Positions 17,168-25,198 of a stretch of DNA of 64,000 bases are shown here, piece after piece; within the stretch, counting starts at the first letter, position 1; each line of letters starts with the position of its first letter. Position numbers and translations under genes: made by a program. This stretch comes from an uncultured Clostridia bacterium (GTDB lineage Bacteria; Bacillota; Clostridia; Oscillospirales; Acutalibacteraceae). The DNA lies in NCBI GenBank assembly GCA_947630285.1, contig CANRHD010000002.1:1-64000 (forward strand), written 5' to 3'. The notes beneath the pieces were generated by a model that was not told where the DNA came from, ran no database searches, and was given only the letters and a program-made list of their open reading frames with translations.

Positions 17168-17890
17168 TTAATTTTCGGCGTCCGATTTTACCGAGGACTT
17201 TATCCTTTCGCCGACACGCCCTGCAAAGCCGTTGATTTTATCCCTGTTCCTGTAAAGCAAATACATGGCGATTATATCAAGTATCACAAGCAGGGCTATT
17301 AAAAAGTAATTATGAGAAAGAATATAGCGGCCTACGGCGCACATCATAAACATCTGAACGCTGGAGCCGAGATACACGCCGACAAAGTATTTTAAAGGCG
17401 ATATTTTTGTAGCGGACGCCGCATACGGAATAATTCCGTTAGGCATTACGGGTACCATAAAGCACAGAATAATAGCGACAAACGGGTCGCCCTTGTTCAA
17501 AAATTTAAGCGCCTTTTGAAGCTTCTGCTGACTGAAGAAGTCGCTTTGCATACGCCTGCCGAATAAGAATATGACTATATTTGCAAATACGAACGACATA
17601 TGGCAGGTTATATAGCTTTTAATAAAGCCGTATGCCATACCTCCGGCTATCTCGATAGGGGCGCCGGGCAAAACTATCGACACCACCTGAACGGCCTGAA
17701 GCAGGAAAAGATAAATCAGGCCCTTCCACTTTCCGCTCTGGGTCAAAAAAGCCTCTATCTGCGCTTCGTCTCCGCTTTTCAAGGCCGCCCAGAGTCCGGG
17801 CGCCAAGGGTACAAACGCCTTATAGAAAAGCAGTATAAAGGCGGCGAAAACTATAACATATATAAATGCTTTGAGTACTTTCTTTTTCAT
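17168..17890 (-). CDS. VTT-domain (TVP38/DedA-like) membrane protein
   Basis: The 240-residue protein has about five to six hydrophobic segments and the VTT/SNARE-associated core: LPGAPIEIAGGMAYG followed by the second re-entrant region FMVPVMPNGIIPYAASAT. Members are membrane proteins linked to lipid scrambling and envelope homeostasis. I chose the ATG at 17890 (MKKKVLKAF) with GGGAG upstream; a TTG-started extension to 17959 has no site. Its promoter and function are not otherwise clear. It lies upstream of the thrS transcription unit on the same strand. Confidence 0.85.
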   Translation of the reverse strand: MKKKVLKAFIYVIVFAAFILLFYKAFVPLAPGLWAALKSGDEAQIEAFLTQSGKWKGLIYLFLLQAVQVVSIVLPGAPIEIAGGMAYGFIKSYITCHMSFVFANIVIFLFGRRMQSDFFSQQKLQKALKFLNKGDPFVAIILCFMVPVMPNGIIPYAASATKISPLKYFVGVYLGSSVQMFMMCAVGRYILSHNYFLIALLVILDIIAMYLLYRNRDKINGFAGRVGERIKSSVKSDAEN

Positions 17891-18023
17891 AAAAACTCCC
17901 TGCATATAATATTTGCCCGATTTATGTAAACAGTATAACACTATTATAAAAAAAGTCAATTTAACCGATAAAACCGACCGATGCGGATTCGGCTGAAATA
18001 AAATTGTTTTGCTCTAAAAGAAA

Positions 18024-18041
18024 ACAGTCCACCGGAAAACT
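18024..18041 (+). repeat. Possible remnant of the dispersed element
   Basis: AAACAGTCCACCGGA matches one arm of the conserved 13-bp stem in the dispersed element. Only this short piece is present, so it could be coincidence or a decayed copy. Confidence 0.3.
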
Positions 18042-18091
18042 TAAAATGAATATCCCCGTTAAATCATTAATATAATTTACGGGGTGATGCT

Positions 18092-18391
18092 ATGAACTGT
18101 TGTATTACGGACCTTTGCGAAAAGGAAATTATCAACTTAAAGGACGGCTCAAGGCTCGGCAGTGTAAACGATGTGGAAATCGACACTTGCACGGGTAAGC
18201 TTATAGCAATAATAATTTGCGCCAAATCCAAGCTTTTCGGCTTGGGCGGCAAGGAGGAGGACTTGAGAATTTGCTGGGATCAAATCGAGGTAATCGGCGA
18301 CGACACGATACTTGTCAATATTGACTGTCCGCCGACATATCGCCCGAAGCCTAAGGGCGGCTTGCTGTCCTCGGTGTTCAGAGAGGGTTAA
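18092..18391 (+). CDS. YlmC/YmxH-family PRC-barrel protein
   Basis: The 99-residue protein matches the YlmC/YmxH family of small PRC-barrel proteins from spore formers: CITDLCEKEIINLKDGSRLG, then DVEIDTCTGKL and an ICWDQIEVIGDDTILV strand near the C-terminus. The role is not established; the family is associated with sporulation gene sets. The ATG at 18092 follows GGGGTGAT. A terminator-type hairpin after the stop has been split by the dispersed element, leaving one copy at each side of it. Confidence 0.88.
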   Translation: MNCCITDLCEKEIINLKDGSRLGSVNDVEIDTCTGKLIAIIICAKSKLFGLGGKEEDLRICWDQIEVIGDDTILVNIDCPPTYRPKPKGGLLSSVFREG

Positions 18392-18399
18392 TACTGTTA

Positions 18400-18704
18400 C
18401 AAGGCTGAAGCTTCAGCCTTTCAGCCTGTCGATAAACTGTTTTGCAATAGCAAAATGTCTAAAAGTTTTTGTCCGTCTTTTTTCAAAAAGACGGTGGGGT
18501 CGAGGGGCAAAGCCCTCGGCGCAGTCCGCAGACTGCGAAACACCTGTGCTTCAAAAAGCGCAGGAGGGGCGCAAAACAGTCCGGCGGACTGTTTTGCGGT
18601 GGGGAACCCACGCATGGGGTTCACCATAATCTTACTCCTTTTGTGCATATTGCAAAGTGACACATACTTTTTCTACAAACTGCAAGGCTGAAACTTCAGC
18701 CTTT
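18400..18704 (-). repeat. Hairpin-duplicating dispersed element, copy 2 (reverse)
   Basis: Reverse orientation relative to copies 1, 3 and 4; the core is at 18422-18682. The flanking palindromes (18400-18421 and 18683-18704) are AAGGCTGAAGCTTCAGCCTT and AAGGCTGAAACTTCAGCCTT, differing at one loop base. The right one is followed by TTTTATATT and is a normal terminator for the upstream plus-strand gene. Stem changes relative to copy 1 are compensated on the other arm (for example CCGTC/GACGG for CCGCC/GGCGG). Confidence 0.9.
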
Positions 18705-18755
18705 TTTATATTGCAAATTTCTTAATTTTAGCTTATTATATATCGGGTGAATAAA

Positions 18756-19511
18756 ATGTCTGATATACAGGAAAGCGAACTGCTCAAGAAGAGATTTACC
18801 GAGCTTTCGGACAGGGCAAAATCTCGGTGGAAAACGGTTTATTCGGATTTTCTGAATCTTGAACAGCAGAATATTTTAAACTCGATATATTACAGCACGG
18901 GCGTCAGGCTCTTTGGCGGCTATGAGGGCGCAGAGCGAAAAATCGCCTGCTTCGGGAACGACGACGAGGAAACAGTTATTTCCGGCCTGCCGATTGCCTG
19001 TATTGAAATTTCCCCTCTCGCCCGAAAATTTGCCGATAAGCTCAGCCACAGGGATTTTTTAGGCGCTCTTATGAGCCTTGGAATAAAAAGGGAAACCCTT
19101 GGCGATATAATAGTTTATGATAACAACGGCTATGTATTCTGCCTTGATAAAATCAGCAGATATATTATTGACAATCTCAGCTCGATAAAGCACACTTCGG
19201 TAAAATGCACGCAGGTTTCCTCCCCTCCGTCCGAATGTGTTTCTCTGCCCGACGAGGAAAGCATAATTGCCGCCTCTTTGAGAATTGACGCTCTCATAGC
19301 CGCTGTTTTTAAGCTTTCACGCTCTAAGGTAACCCCTCTGTTTGTTCAGGGCAAGGTGTTTGTTTCGGGCAAGCAGATTGCGAACTCCTCATACAACTTA
19401 AACGAGGGCGATATTGTTTCCGTAAGAGGGTTCGGCAGGTTCATTTTCTGCGGAACTTCGGGAAAGACAAAAAAGGACAGGCTGAAAATCAATGTAAGGA
19501 TTTTTAAATAA
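18756..19511 (+). CDS. ylmH: YlmH-like S4-domain RNA-binding protein
   Basis: The 251-residue protein resembles YlmH, encoded near division genes in Gram-positives and linked to ribosome function. The C-terminal S4 RNA-binding domain is clear: RIDALIAAVFKLSRSKV, LFVQGKVFVSGK and NLNEGDIVSVRGFGRF. The N-terminal part (LLKKRFTELSDRA, then FGGYEGAERKIACF) is the family's usual domain. I chose the ATG at 18756, seven bases after GGGTG; a GTG at 18747 is inside that site. A dispersed element lies directly upstream. Confidence 0.88.
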   Translation: MSDIQESELLKKRFTELSDRAKSRWKTVYSDFLNLEQQNILNSIYYSTGVRLFGGYEGAERKIACFGNDDEETVISGLPIACIEISPLARKFADKLSHRDFLGALMSLGIKRETLGDIIVYDNNGYVFCLDKISRYIIDNLSSIKHTSVKCTQVSSPPSECVSLPDEESIIAASLRIDALIAAVFKLSRSKVTPLFVQGKVFVSGKQIANSSYNLNEGDIVSVRGFGRFIFCGTSGKTKKDRLKINVRIFK

Positions 19512-19575
19512 ATTCAACCTTGATTTTTAAAATAAAGCGATAAAAATTCGGCTGTGGTTTTATAAAATTGACAGA

Positions 19576-19604
19576 TTGACAAATCAGGCTATAAATTGTA
19601 TAAT
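19576..19604 (+). promoter_or_regulatory. Consensus sigma-A promoter without a following gene
   Basis: TTGACA, a 17-base spacer, then TATAAT: a perfect match to the housekeeping consensus. A further TTGACA lies about 10 bases upstream. The nearest downstream coding or tRNA gene is more than 400 bases away. Confidence 0.8.
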
Positions 19605-19610
19605 TTACAG

Positions 19611-19695
19611 GCGTTTAAAATTCATGTGCCGTCAATGCGGAAAATTATTCTCCGCCTGAAACAGCCGACTGAATTTTAAAACGGATTTTTGATTT
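19611..19695 (+). ncRNA. Candidate small RNA of about 85 nt
   Basis: Starting about seven bases after a perfect promoter, the sequence closes a long stem: CGTTTAAAATTCA (19612-19624) pairs with TGAATTTTAAAACG (19670-19683) with one bulged base. It encloses an inner hairpin GCGGA/TCCGC (19637-19655). ATTTTTGATTTT follows, which could end transcription. No ribosome site or frame is present. I do not recognise a known RNA family. Confidence 0.5.
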
Positions 19696-20000
19696 TGAGA
19701 TAAGCTGTTATTTTGAATAGACTTTTGCTCTTGGGATAAGCTGTAATTTTTGTATAGACTTTCACCTTTTGAAACAGCTTTTGGCTTTGAAATGGGATTT
19801 TTGCTTTTAAAAGTATTTTTTAACTTTTGTATAAGCTTTTTGACTTTTGAATAAGCTTTTTTACTTTATAATTTTTGACCTTATAATTTTTGGCTTTAAA
19901 ATAAGATTTTACTATAGATATAAGCTTTTAACCTTTTTAGGTGAAATTTTTGATTTTTAAAACAAATCTTTTGACCTTTGAATAAAATTTTACTTCCTAT
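19690..20000 (+). repeat. Degenerate T-rich tandem-like repeats
   Basis: The plus strand is dominated by T with few C, with recurring ATAAGCTTTT and TTGACTTTTGAATAAG motifs. ATAAGCT or close variants occur at about 19700, 19736, 19831, 19851, 19901 and 19920, partly at 20-base spacing. The units are too diverged for an exact period. Confidence 0.55.
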
Positions 20001-20034
20001 CATAATCTTTTCGGATTTTTATCCGACTTAATAA

Positions 20035-20110
20035 CGGGGTGTAGCGCAGTTGGTAGCGCGCTTGCTTTGGGAGCAAGATGCCGCAGGTTCGAATCCTGTC
20101 ACTCCGACCA
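20035..20110 (+). tRNA. tRNA-Pro (TGG)
   Basis: A full cloverleaf: acceptor CGGGGTG pairs with CACTCCG (one G-T-type pair), anticodon stem CTTGC/GCAAG with loop TTTGGGA giving anticodon TGG, T-arm GCAGG-TTCGAAT-CCTGT, and an encoded CCA end. It reads proline CCN codons. Confidence 0.96.
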
Positions 20111-20152
20111 ATAAATATCCCCCGGCTTAGCCAGGGGATATTTATTGTTTTC
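20111..20152 (+). terminator. Intrinsic terminator after tRNA-Pro
   Basis: A perfect 12-bp stem, ATAAATATCCCC with GGGGATATTTAT, followed by TGTTTT. Confidence 0.88.
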
Positions 20153-20235
20153 GGAAAAAGGCGGCCGAAAGCTTTTAATATTTATAATTGAAGAAAAAAT
20201 AACTCAAATTTTCTGTGTGCCGCACAAATTTTAAC

Positions 20236-20264
20236 TTGTATTCGTTCCTGTTCAGAGTTACAAT
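20236..20264 (+). promoter_or_regulatory. Predicted promoter for the PfkB/GH32 pair
   Basis: TTGTAT and TACAAT separated by 17 bases, about 70 bases upstream of the kinase start. Confidence 0.45.
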
Positions 20265-20333
20265 AACGGCAGAAAGATTATTGTCGGTTATGGCAGATAT
20301 GCTTTTGCCGCAGAAAAAGCAGGTGAATATGGA

Positions 20334-21302
20334 ATGAAAAAATTTGACATAACGGCTCTTGGGGAGCTGTTGATAGACTTCACGGCGGACGGGTCGCTTA
20401 GCGAACAGGGCAACCGACTTTTTGAGGCTAACCCCGGCGGTGCGCCGTGCAATGTGCTTGCGATGCTTCAAAAATTGGGCAGGCATACGGCGTTTATCGG
20501 AAAGGTCGGGAACGATTTTTTCGGAGAAATGCTGAAAGATACTGTGCGCAAAACGGGCATTAACACGGACAATCTGCTTACGGACGACAAGACGCCGACT
20601 ACCCTCGCCTTTGTGCATACCGCTCCGGACGGCGACAGAAGCTTTTCCTTTTACAGAGATCCCGGTGCGGATATGATGCTCCGTTCAGATGAAATCGACC
20701 TGGAATTAATTGAAAACACCAAGATATTTCATTTCGGCACGCTCTCCATGACGGACCCGAATGTTGAGGCCGCAACGAAAACGGCAACACAGGCCGCCAA
20801 GCGGTACGGTGCGCTTGTTTCGTTTGACCCGAATTTCCGTCCTCCGCTTTGGAAAAATACCGATATGGCAAGGGAAAAGATACTGTACGGCTTGAGCCAA
20901 TGCGATATTCTTAAAATATCCGACGATGAGATAGCCTTTTTGACGGGTGCAGACGACGCTGACGCAGGTATCAATATTATTCGCAAAAAATTTGACATAC
21001 CTCTTATCTGCGCCACTATGGGCAAAAAGGGCAGTAAAGCATATTACGGGAATTTTTCCGTATATCGGGAAACCTTCCTTGATATAAACACGGTGGAAAC
21101 CACAGGCGCAGGCGACACTTTTATGGCGTGCGTGCTTGACGCTGTTCTGGAAAACGGAGTTGACGACTTTGACGAAAAAAAGCTGTACGATATGCTGACC
21201 TTTGCAAATGCTGCGGCGTCTATTATCACAACACGCCGAGGTGCGCTGAAGGCGATGCCGGAAAAGGCGGAGGTCTTGAGCTTTTTAGCCGAACGCATAT
21301 GA
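20334..21302 (+). CDS. PfkB-family carbohydrate kinase, probable fructokinase
   Basis: The 322-residue protein has the ribokinase/PfkB layout: the substrate-binding N-terminus ALGELLIDFTADG with NPGGAPCNV, and the C-terminal catalytic signature TTGAGDTFMACVLDAV, whose Asp is the general base. It fits a fructokinase making fructose 6-phosphate. The GH32 gene 36 bases downstream supports this, because that enzyme releases fructose from sucrose or fructans. The ATG follows AGGTGA. Confidence 0.88.
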   Translation: MKKFDITALGELLIDFTADGSLSEQGNRLFEANPGGAPCNVLAMLQKLGRHTAFIGKVGNDFFGEMLKDTVRKTGINTDNLLTDDKTPTTLAFVHTAPDGDRSFSFYRDPGADMMLRSDEIDLELIENTKIFHFGTLSMTDPNVEAATKTATQAAKRYGALVSFDPNFRPPLWKNTDMAREKILYGLSQCDILKISDDEIAFLTGADDADAGINIIRKKFDIPLICATMGKKGSKAYYGNFSVYRETFLDINTVETTGAGDTFMACVLDAVLENGVDDFDEKKLYDMLTFANAAASIITTRRGALKAMPEKAEVLSFLAERI

Positions 21303-21338
21303 TAATTTGATACACTTTAATTGATAACGGGTTAAATT

Positions 21339-22415
21339 ATGAAGCGATTTTTATATCATTTTGAGCCTAAATACGGCTGGATTAACGATCCTAACGGTTT
21401 AATTTATTTTAAAGGCAAATATCACGCCTTTTTCCAGCACAATCCAAAGGAGCCCAAATGGGGACCTATGCACTGGGGCCATGCTGTCAGCGATGATTTA
21501 ATTCATTGGGAGGAATTGCCTGTAGCGCTCAGGCCCGATATGTATTACGAAAATGACGGCGGCTGTTTTTCGGGGAGCGCAGTAGAAAAAGACGGAATTA
21601 TGTATTTGTTCTACACTTCGGTATCGTACAGGTACGGTCAGGCTCAGTCCGTTGCGACAAGCGAGGACGGAATTAACTTTAAAAAATACGAGGGCAACGC
21701 GATAATTAAACAGCCTCCCTGCGACGGCGGCAAAGATTTCAGAGATCCGAAGGTTACTTTTATCGACGGAAAATACTATATGGTTATCGGTTCGGGAAAG
21801 GACGGCACAGGTAAGGTACTGCTTTATAAATCGGAAAATTTGCTTGATTGGGAATACATAGGCGTTCTATACGAAAACAGGGACTTCGGAAAGGTATTTG
21901 AGTGTCCCGACTTCTTTAAAATAGGCGAAAATTATGTGCTGATGTTCAGCAAAATGATACCCGATATGAATAAAACTCAATTTATCATAGGAGATTTTGA
22001 CGGGGAAAGGTTTTATCCCCAATCTTTTCAATCGCCCGAAAACGGGCCGCAGTTTTACGCCCCTCAAACCTTTTCGGACAACGACGGGCGCAGGATTTTA
22101 ATCGCCTGGTTTTATAACTGGGAGAAAAAGCCCGACCCGAAATGCACCTTTGCCGGCGCATTGACTGTTCCGAGAGAGGTGAAAATATATGACGGAAAAA
22201 TTCACCTGTTTCCCGTTGAGCAAGCCTATCCCCTGCTGAACCGTGAGGACAAATCGGTAAAAATTTGCAGGGACAAGGTGATAATGCGAGGCGCAAAGCC
22301 GTACCAAAAATTGTGCTATAAGGGCGATGTAAAAAGCGTTCATATACTTCGGGACGAAAAAGCGCTTGAAGTATTTATAAACGGCGGCGAGGCTTCATAT
22401 TCGTATTGGATTTAA
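21339..22415 (+). CDS. GH32 beta-fructosidase, short form
   Basis: GH32 enzymes cleave beta-fructofuranosides such as sucrose, sucrose 6-phosphate and fructans. The five-bladed propeller motifs are present: WINDPNG with the nucleophile Asp (~residue 16), FRDPK and FECPDFF with the acid/base Glu. No signal peptide is seen, so the enzyme is probably cytoplasmic. At 358 residues it is clearly shorter than the usual 450-500; the C-terminal beta-sandwich is reduced to a short stretch ending ALEVFINGGEASYSYWI. The ribosome site is weak. It pairs with the upstream fructokinase. No transporter for the sugar is in the neighbourhood. Confidence 0.9.
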   Translation: MKRFLYHFEPKYGWINDPNGLIYFKGKYHAFFQHNPKEPKWGPMHWGHAVSDDLIHWEELPVALRPDMYYENDGGCFSGSAVEKDGIMYLFYTSVSYRYGQAQSVATSEDGINFKKYEGNAIIKQPPCDGGKDFRDPKVTFIDGKYYMVIGSGKDGTGKVLLYKSENLLDWEYIGVLYENRDFGKVFECPDFFKIGENYVLMFSKMIPDMNKTQFIIGDFDGERFYPQSFQSPENGPQFYAPQTFSDNDGRRILIAWFYNWEKKPDPKCTFAGALTVPREVKIYDGKIHLFPVEQAYPLLNREDKSVKICRDKVIMRGAKPYQKLCYKGDVKSVHILRDEKALEVFINGGEASYSYWI

Positions 22416-22416
22416 A

Positions 22417-22446
22417 GCATATAAATTTTCATTGGAATTTATGCTC
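22417..22446 (+). terminator. Weak hairpin after GH32
   Basis: AGCATATAAATT can pair with AATTTATGCT around a short loop, but no clean T-tract follows. Confidence 0.35.
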
Positions 22447-22476
22447 ACAAAAATTAAAAATAAAAAATTCAGATAA

Positions 22477-22516
22477 CTCCGACGCAGGCATTTTGCTGTT
22501 TGCGGCGGAGTTTTTT
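22477..22516 (+). terminator. Intrinsic terminator
   Basis: CTCCGACGCA pairs with TGCGGCGGAG with one mismatch, followed by TTTTTT. It ends the fructose operon before hsp20. Confidence 0.85.
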
Positions 22517-22622
22517 AAGGACTGATTTTTATTTTCCGTTCGTCGGCGGCATACCGCAGGACGGAATATATATTAAAAAAATCGGGTATAATAAAATACA
22601 AAATATTTGGAGGTATTTTATT

Positions 22623-23081
22623 ATGTTTGAGCTTAGACCCTATCGCAGGCACAGCAACGAAATCGCTTTCAACCCCTTTAACGATATAGCGGAGTTTGAA
22701 AGAAAATTCTTTAACGAGCCGTTCGGATATTTTTTCCGCAACGGGGACATTGCGGAATTTAAGACGGATATTACCGACGAGGGCGATCATTACACCTTAG
22801 AGGCGGATTTGCCGGGCTTCGACAAGAAGGATATTCACCTTGACATCTCGGACAACACGCTTACAATCGACGCAGAGCGGCACTCGGAGCACGAGGAAAA
22901 GGACAAAAAGCAAAAGTATGTCCGTGTAGAACGCTCCTATGGAAAATACAGCCGTCAATTTGACATTTCGGGGATAGATTCGGAAGCTATCAAGGCAAAA
23001 TACGAAAACGGCGTTCTGCGCCTGACCCTGCCCAAAAAGCAGGAAACCCTCCCCGAAGCAAAGCATTTGGAAATCGAATAA
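22623..23081 (+). CDS. Hsp20/alpha-crystallin small heat-shock protein
   Basis: The 152-residue chaperone binds unfolding proteins without ATP. The alpha-crystallin domain (~residues 45-140) contains EADLPGFDKKDIHLDISDNTL, here recognised from ADLPGF and DNTLTI, and the terminal GVLRLTLPKK strand; the extreme C-terminus resembles the IxI anchoring tail (LEIE). The ATG at 22623 follows GGAGG nine bases upstream. A TATAAT box at 22587-22592 may belong to its promoter. I see no CIRCE-type inverted repeat. Confidence 0.93.
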   Translation: MFELRPYRRHSNEIAFNPFNDIAEFERKFFNEPFGYFFRNGDIAEFKTDITDEGDHYTLEADLPGFDKKDIHLDISDNTLTIDAERHSEHEEKDKKQKYVRVERSYGKYSRQFDISGIDSEAIKAKYENGVLRLTLPKKQETLPEAKHLEIE

Positions 23082-23092
23082 GACGGGCGGTT

Positions 23093-23227
23093 GCTAATTT
23101 CGCAGACGGCGGAGAAATAACAAAAGAAGTCATAATAGCCTACAAACAACAACTCCTTGCCAAAGGTTACGCTGCAAGGAGCGTCAATTTGATGCCGGCA
23201 AGTATGAACAGCTTCTTTTCACTTTGA
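23093..23227 (+). pseudogene. Tyrosine-recombinase fragment (core-binding domain)
   Basis: A 44-codon frame reads like the N-terminal SAM-like domain of a site-specific integrase: EITKEVIIAYKQQLLAKGY, then AARSVNLM and MNSFFSL, ending in a stop. There is no start codon or catalytic domain. It appears to be the stump of an integrated element whose remainder was lost or replaced. Confidence 0.6.
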
Positions 23228-23367
23228 TAGATAATTCGGCATTCGATAACCGTCACCCGAAAACTCTGCTTGCAGTCGTGCTGGCACTTCCTGCAAAGCT
23301 CGTTGTAAGTGATACGGTTTCGCTCATTGAGAAACAGCGCCCATTCCTGTTTCCGCTTTTTGCTCAT
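23167..23367 (-). pseudogene. Small cysteine-containing mobile-element frame, chimeric end
   Basis: The frame starts MSKKRKQEWALFLNERNRI and contains LCRKCQHDCKQSF, a cysteine-rich motif seen in small proteins of conjugative elements. Its last ~20 residues are antisense to the integrase fragment, so the original 3' end has probably been lost. Not certain to be expressed. Confidence 0.35.
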
Positions 23368-23628
23368 TCTCGGCACACAGGCACCACCACCTTTCCGTTT
23401 TGCCGGGGAATAAGAACCTGTCAAGGGTCTTCGACCGCTTTGCGGCTTACGCCCTTGACAGAACCTTGTTTTGGGTGTGTTTTACAGCCGAAATAGAAAA
23501 AGCCCTTGCTTTCCGTAAATTCTCGGGGCGATTTTGGAGCATTTGTTCCTCTGTAACCGCCTTTGAAAGCAAGGGCTATGTATTTGTATTTAGTTGTAGC
23601 CATACGCCTTTATGTGATGTTTGGGGAA

Positions 23629-23672
23629 GAAAAAAGCGTCTACTTTCAATGCTGAAAATAGACGCTTTGAAA
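23629..23672 (-). terminator. Terminator of the R-M operon
   Basis: On the minus strand, AAAGCGTCTA pairs perfectly with TAGACGCTTT and is followed by TTTCTTCC. It lies just after the methyltransferase stop. Confidence 0.8.
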
Positions 23673-23693
23673 AAATAAGCTTATTTGTTATCT

Positions 23694-25184
23694 CTACATA
23701 TTGCAAAGTTGTATTAAATCATTACACGGTACATTTGCAAGTTCTTTTGGTTCAATCTTTTTCAATCCTCCACCATAAACACGACCTTCTTCTTCAATTT
23801 CATCTCCGTTGATTTCCCTTAAAGTTTCCCAAATTCTATAAACAGATCTTGGATTACTATTTATAGCTCTTTGTAAATTTTCTTTCGGATAAAGCATTAA
23901 ATACGAATTAGTAACAATTGCTTCAGATAGGTTCAGTATAAAACGTATAGGCGAGCCATTATCATTGCTTCTACCCATATATGAACAAAGAAAATATGTT
24001 GCATTTCTCTGCTCTTGCCAGTACCATTTTTTTCGGCTCTTGCATAAGTATTTTTTGCTCGTTTTTTCAAGGCCTTGTTGCAAATAATTCCACGTTGCAG
24101 GGTAATTTTTCATTATTTCTTGCTCTGATAATTCGCAATCCAGTAAAAAATACTGCTGTTCAATTTTTGGCATTCCTCTACCGTCTGAATCAATAAAGTC
24201 AGTTTTCAAATATCTTGGGCTTGGTAAAATAGGCTTAATAAATGTTGTATCAATCCCCAATTCTTCAATTTGCTTTTTATTCAAAATAAAGAAGCTGTTA
24301 TCCCCAGTCGCAAGACCTCGCTTTATCTCAAAGAAGTCTCCCAGTGTTGTATCAGTAATGCCCTCCGTTCGAGTTGCCTTAACAGGGAAACGTGTCCATT
24401 TTCGTTCATTTAACAAGTCTGATTTTTTTATTCTTTTGCTTTGCTGTGGATTATCGTGTGAACCGCCAAAAGAAAACTCTACTTCGTAATCATTATCAAC
24501 AACTTCATTTTTGAACCAGACTACACAAGATGAAACTAATGCATCAGAAAACATTGAATTAATTGGATTATATCGGTGTATTCTAAGCAAATGAACGTGT
24601 TGAAGTAAATATTTCTTTATAGCATTGCCATAATTCACATCCATAAATTCGCTCGGAATGAGCCAACCACAAATAGCGTTTGGAGCAAGCCACTTATGTG
24701 TTAGTAGCATAAAATGGCAATATAAACCTGCCAAGCCAGATAAGGATATTCCGGTTTCTTCTTTTTCTGAACGAATTAATAATGCTTTGTAATCCTGTGT
24801 CAAATAATGGTGGCGGACATACGGAGGGTTTGTTATGATAAAATTGTATTTTTGAGTCGGCGTTTCTTTTGAAAAATCGTTATTAATTAAGTTAATTCCA
24901 AAATCTGCCCACAACAACTTTGCACATTCAAAATAATCAGCATCCAGTTCAATTCCAGTAGCTGTTTGAATATTGAAATTCTTAGCTTCACTCAAAAGGG
25001 CAGAATAAAACGCACCACTTCCCAAAAACGGTTCCAAGAATGTTATTTCATTCGTTGGTAAAATAGACAGTCCATAGGATACAATCTCTTTGGCAAGATT
25101 GCTCGGAGTTGAAAATTGTCCAAACTTGCGACGTTCCTCAATGTCTTTACTATTATCCACTGTCTCTTGCATTGAGCAACGCAT
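23694..25184 (-). CDS. Type II N6-adenine DNA methyltransferase (Eco57I/TaqI-like)
   Basis: This is a gamma-class N6-adenine methyltransferase. It has the FxGxG AdoMet motif in FLEPFLGSGAF (motif I), an acidic TGIELDADYF (motif II) and the catalytic NPPY in IITNPPYVRHHY (motif IV). The opening RRKFGQFSTP is the usual motif X. The C-terminal half is a target-recognition region. It should protect DNA from the endonuclease encoded upstream. I set the start at the ATG 25184, just after the endonuclease stop; other starts nearby are possible, and none has an ideal ribosome site. The region is AT-rich compared with the core genome. Confidence 0.87.
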   Translation of the reverse strand: MRCSMQETVDNSKDIEERRKFGQFSTPSNLAKEIVSYGLSILPTNEITFLEPFLGSGAFYSALLSEAKNFNIQTATGIELDADYFECAKLLWADFGINLINNDFSKETPTQKYNFIITNPPYVRHHYLTQDYKALLIRSEKEETGISLSGLAGLYCHFMLLTHKWLAPNAICGWLIPSEFMDVNYGNAIKKYLLQHVHLLRIHRYNPINSMFSDALVSSCVVWFKNEVVDNDYEVEFSFGGSHDNPQQSKRIKKSDLLNERKWTRFPVKATRTEGITDTTLGDFFEIKRGLATGDNSFFILNKKQIEELGIDTTFIKPILPSPRYLKTDFIDSDGRGMPKIEQQYFLLDCELSEQEIMKNYPATWNYLQQGLEKTSKKYLCKSRKKWYWQEQRNATYFLCSYMGRSNDNGSPIRFILNLSEAIVTNSYLMLYPKENLQRAINSNPRSVYRIWETLREINGDEIEEEGRVYGGGLKKIEPKELANVPCNDLIQLCNM

Positions 25185-25198
25185 TGTCTCCAATGAAG

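Larger units (their letters stand above)
19512..20034. other. Gene-free interval with candidate sRNA and T-rich repeats
   Basis: No coding frame is convincing. The left part holds a consensus promoter and a hairpin transcript unit (listed separately). The right part, to about 20000, is a long T-rich stretch on the plus strand. The tRNA-Pro gene follows. Confidence 0.7.
23082..23693. other. Mobile-element debris between hsp20 and the R-M genes
   Basis: No intact gene. It holds an integrase fragment, a small cysteine-containing frame on the minus strand and two perfect inverted repeats. These are 10 bp at 23418-23427/23452-23461 (CTGTCAAGGG) and 13 bp at 23501-23513/23565-23577 (AGCCCTTGCTTTC). 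The end of the stretch is the terminator of the methyltransferase gene. Confidence 0.6.

Noticed and set aside
19690-20000. CRISPR array
   Set aside because: Units are degenerate, unequally spaced and T-rich; there are no uniform repeats and spacers, and no cas genes in the window.
23418-23577. Inverted repeats as ends of an intact insertion sequence
   Set aside because: The two inverted pairs enclose only short sequence without a transposase and do not bracket a common unit; treated as debris.
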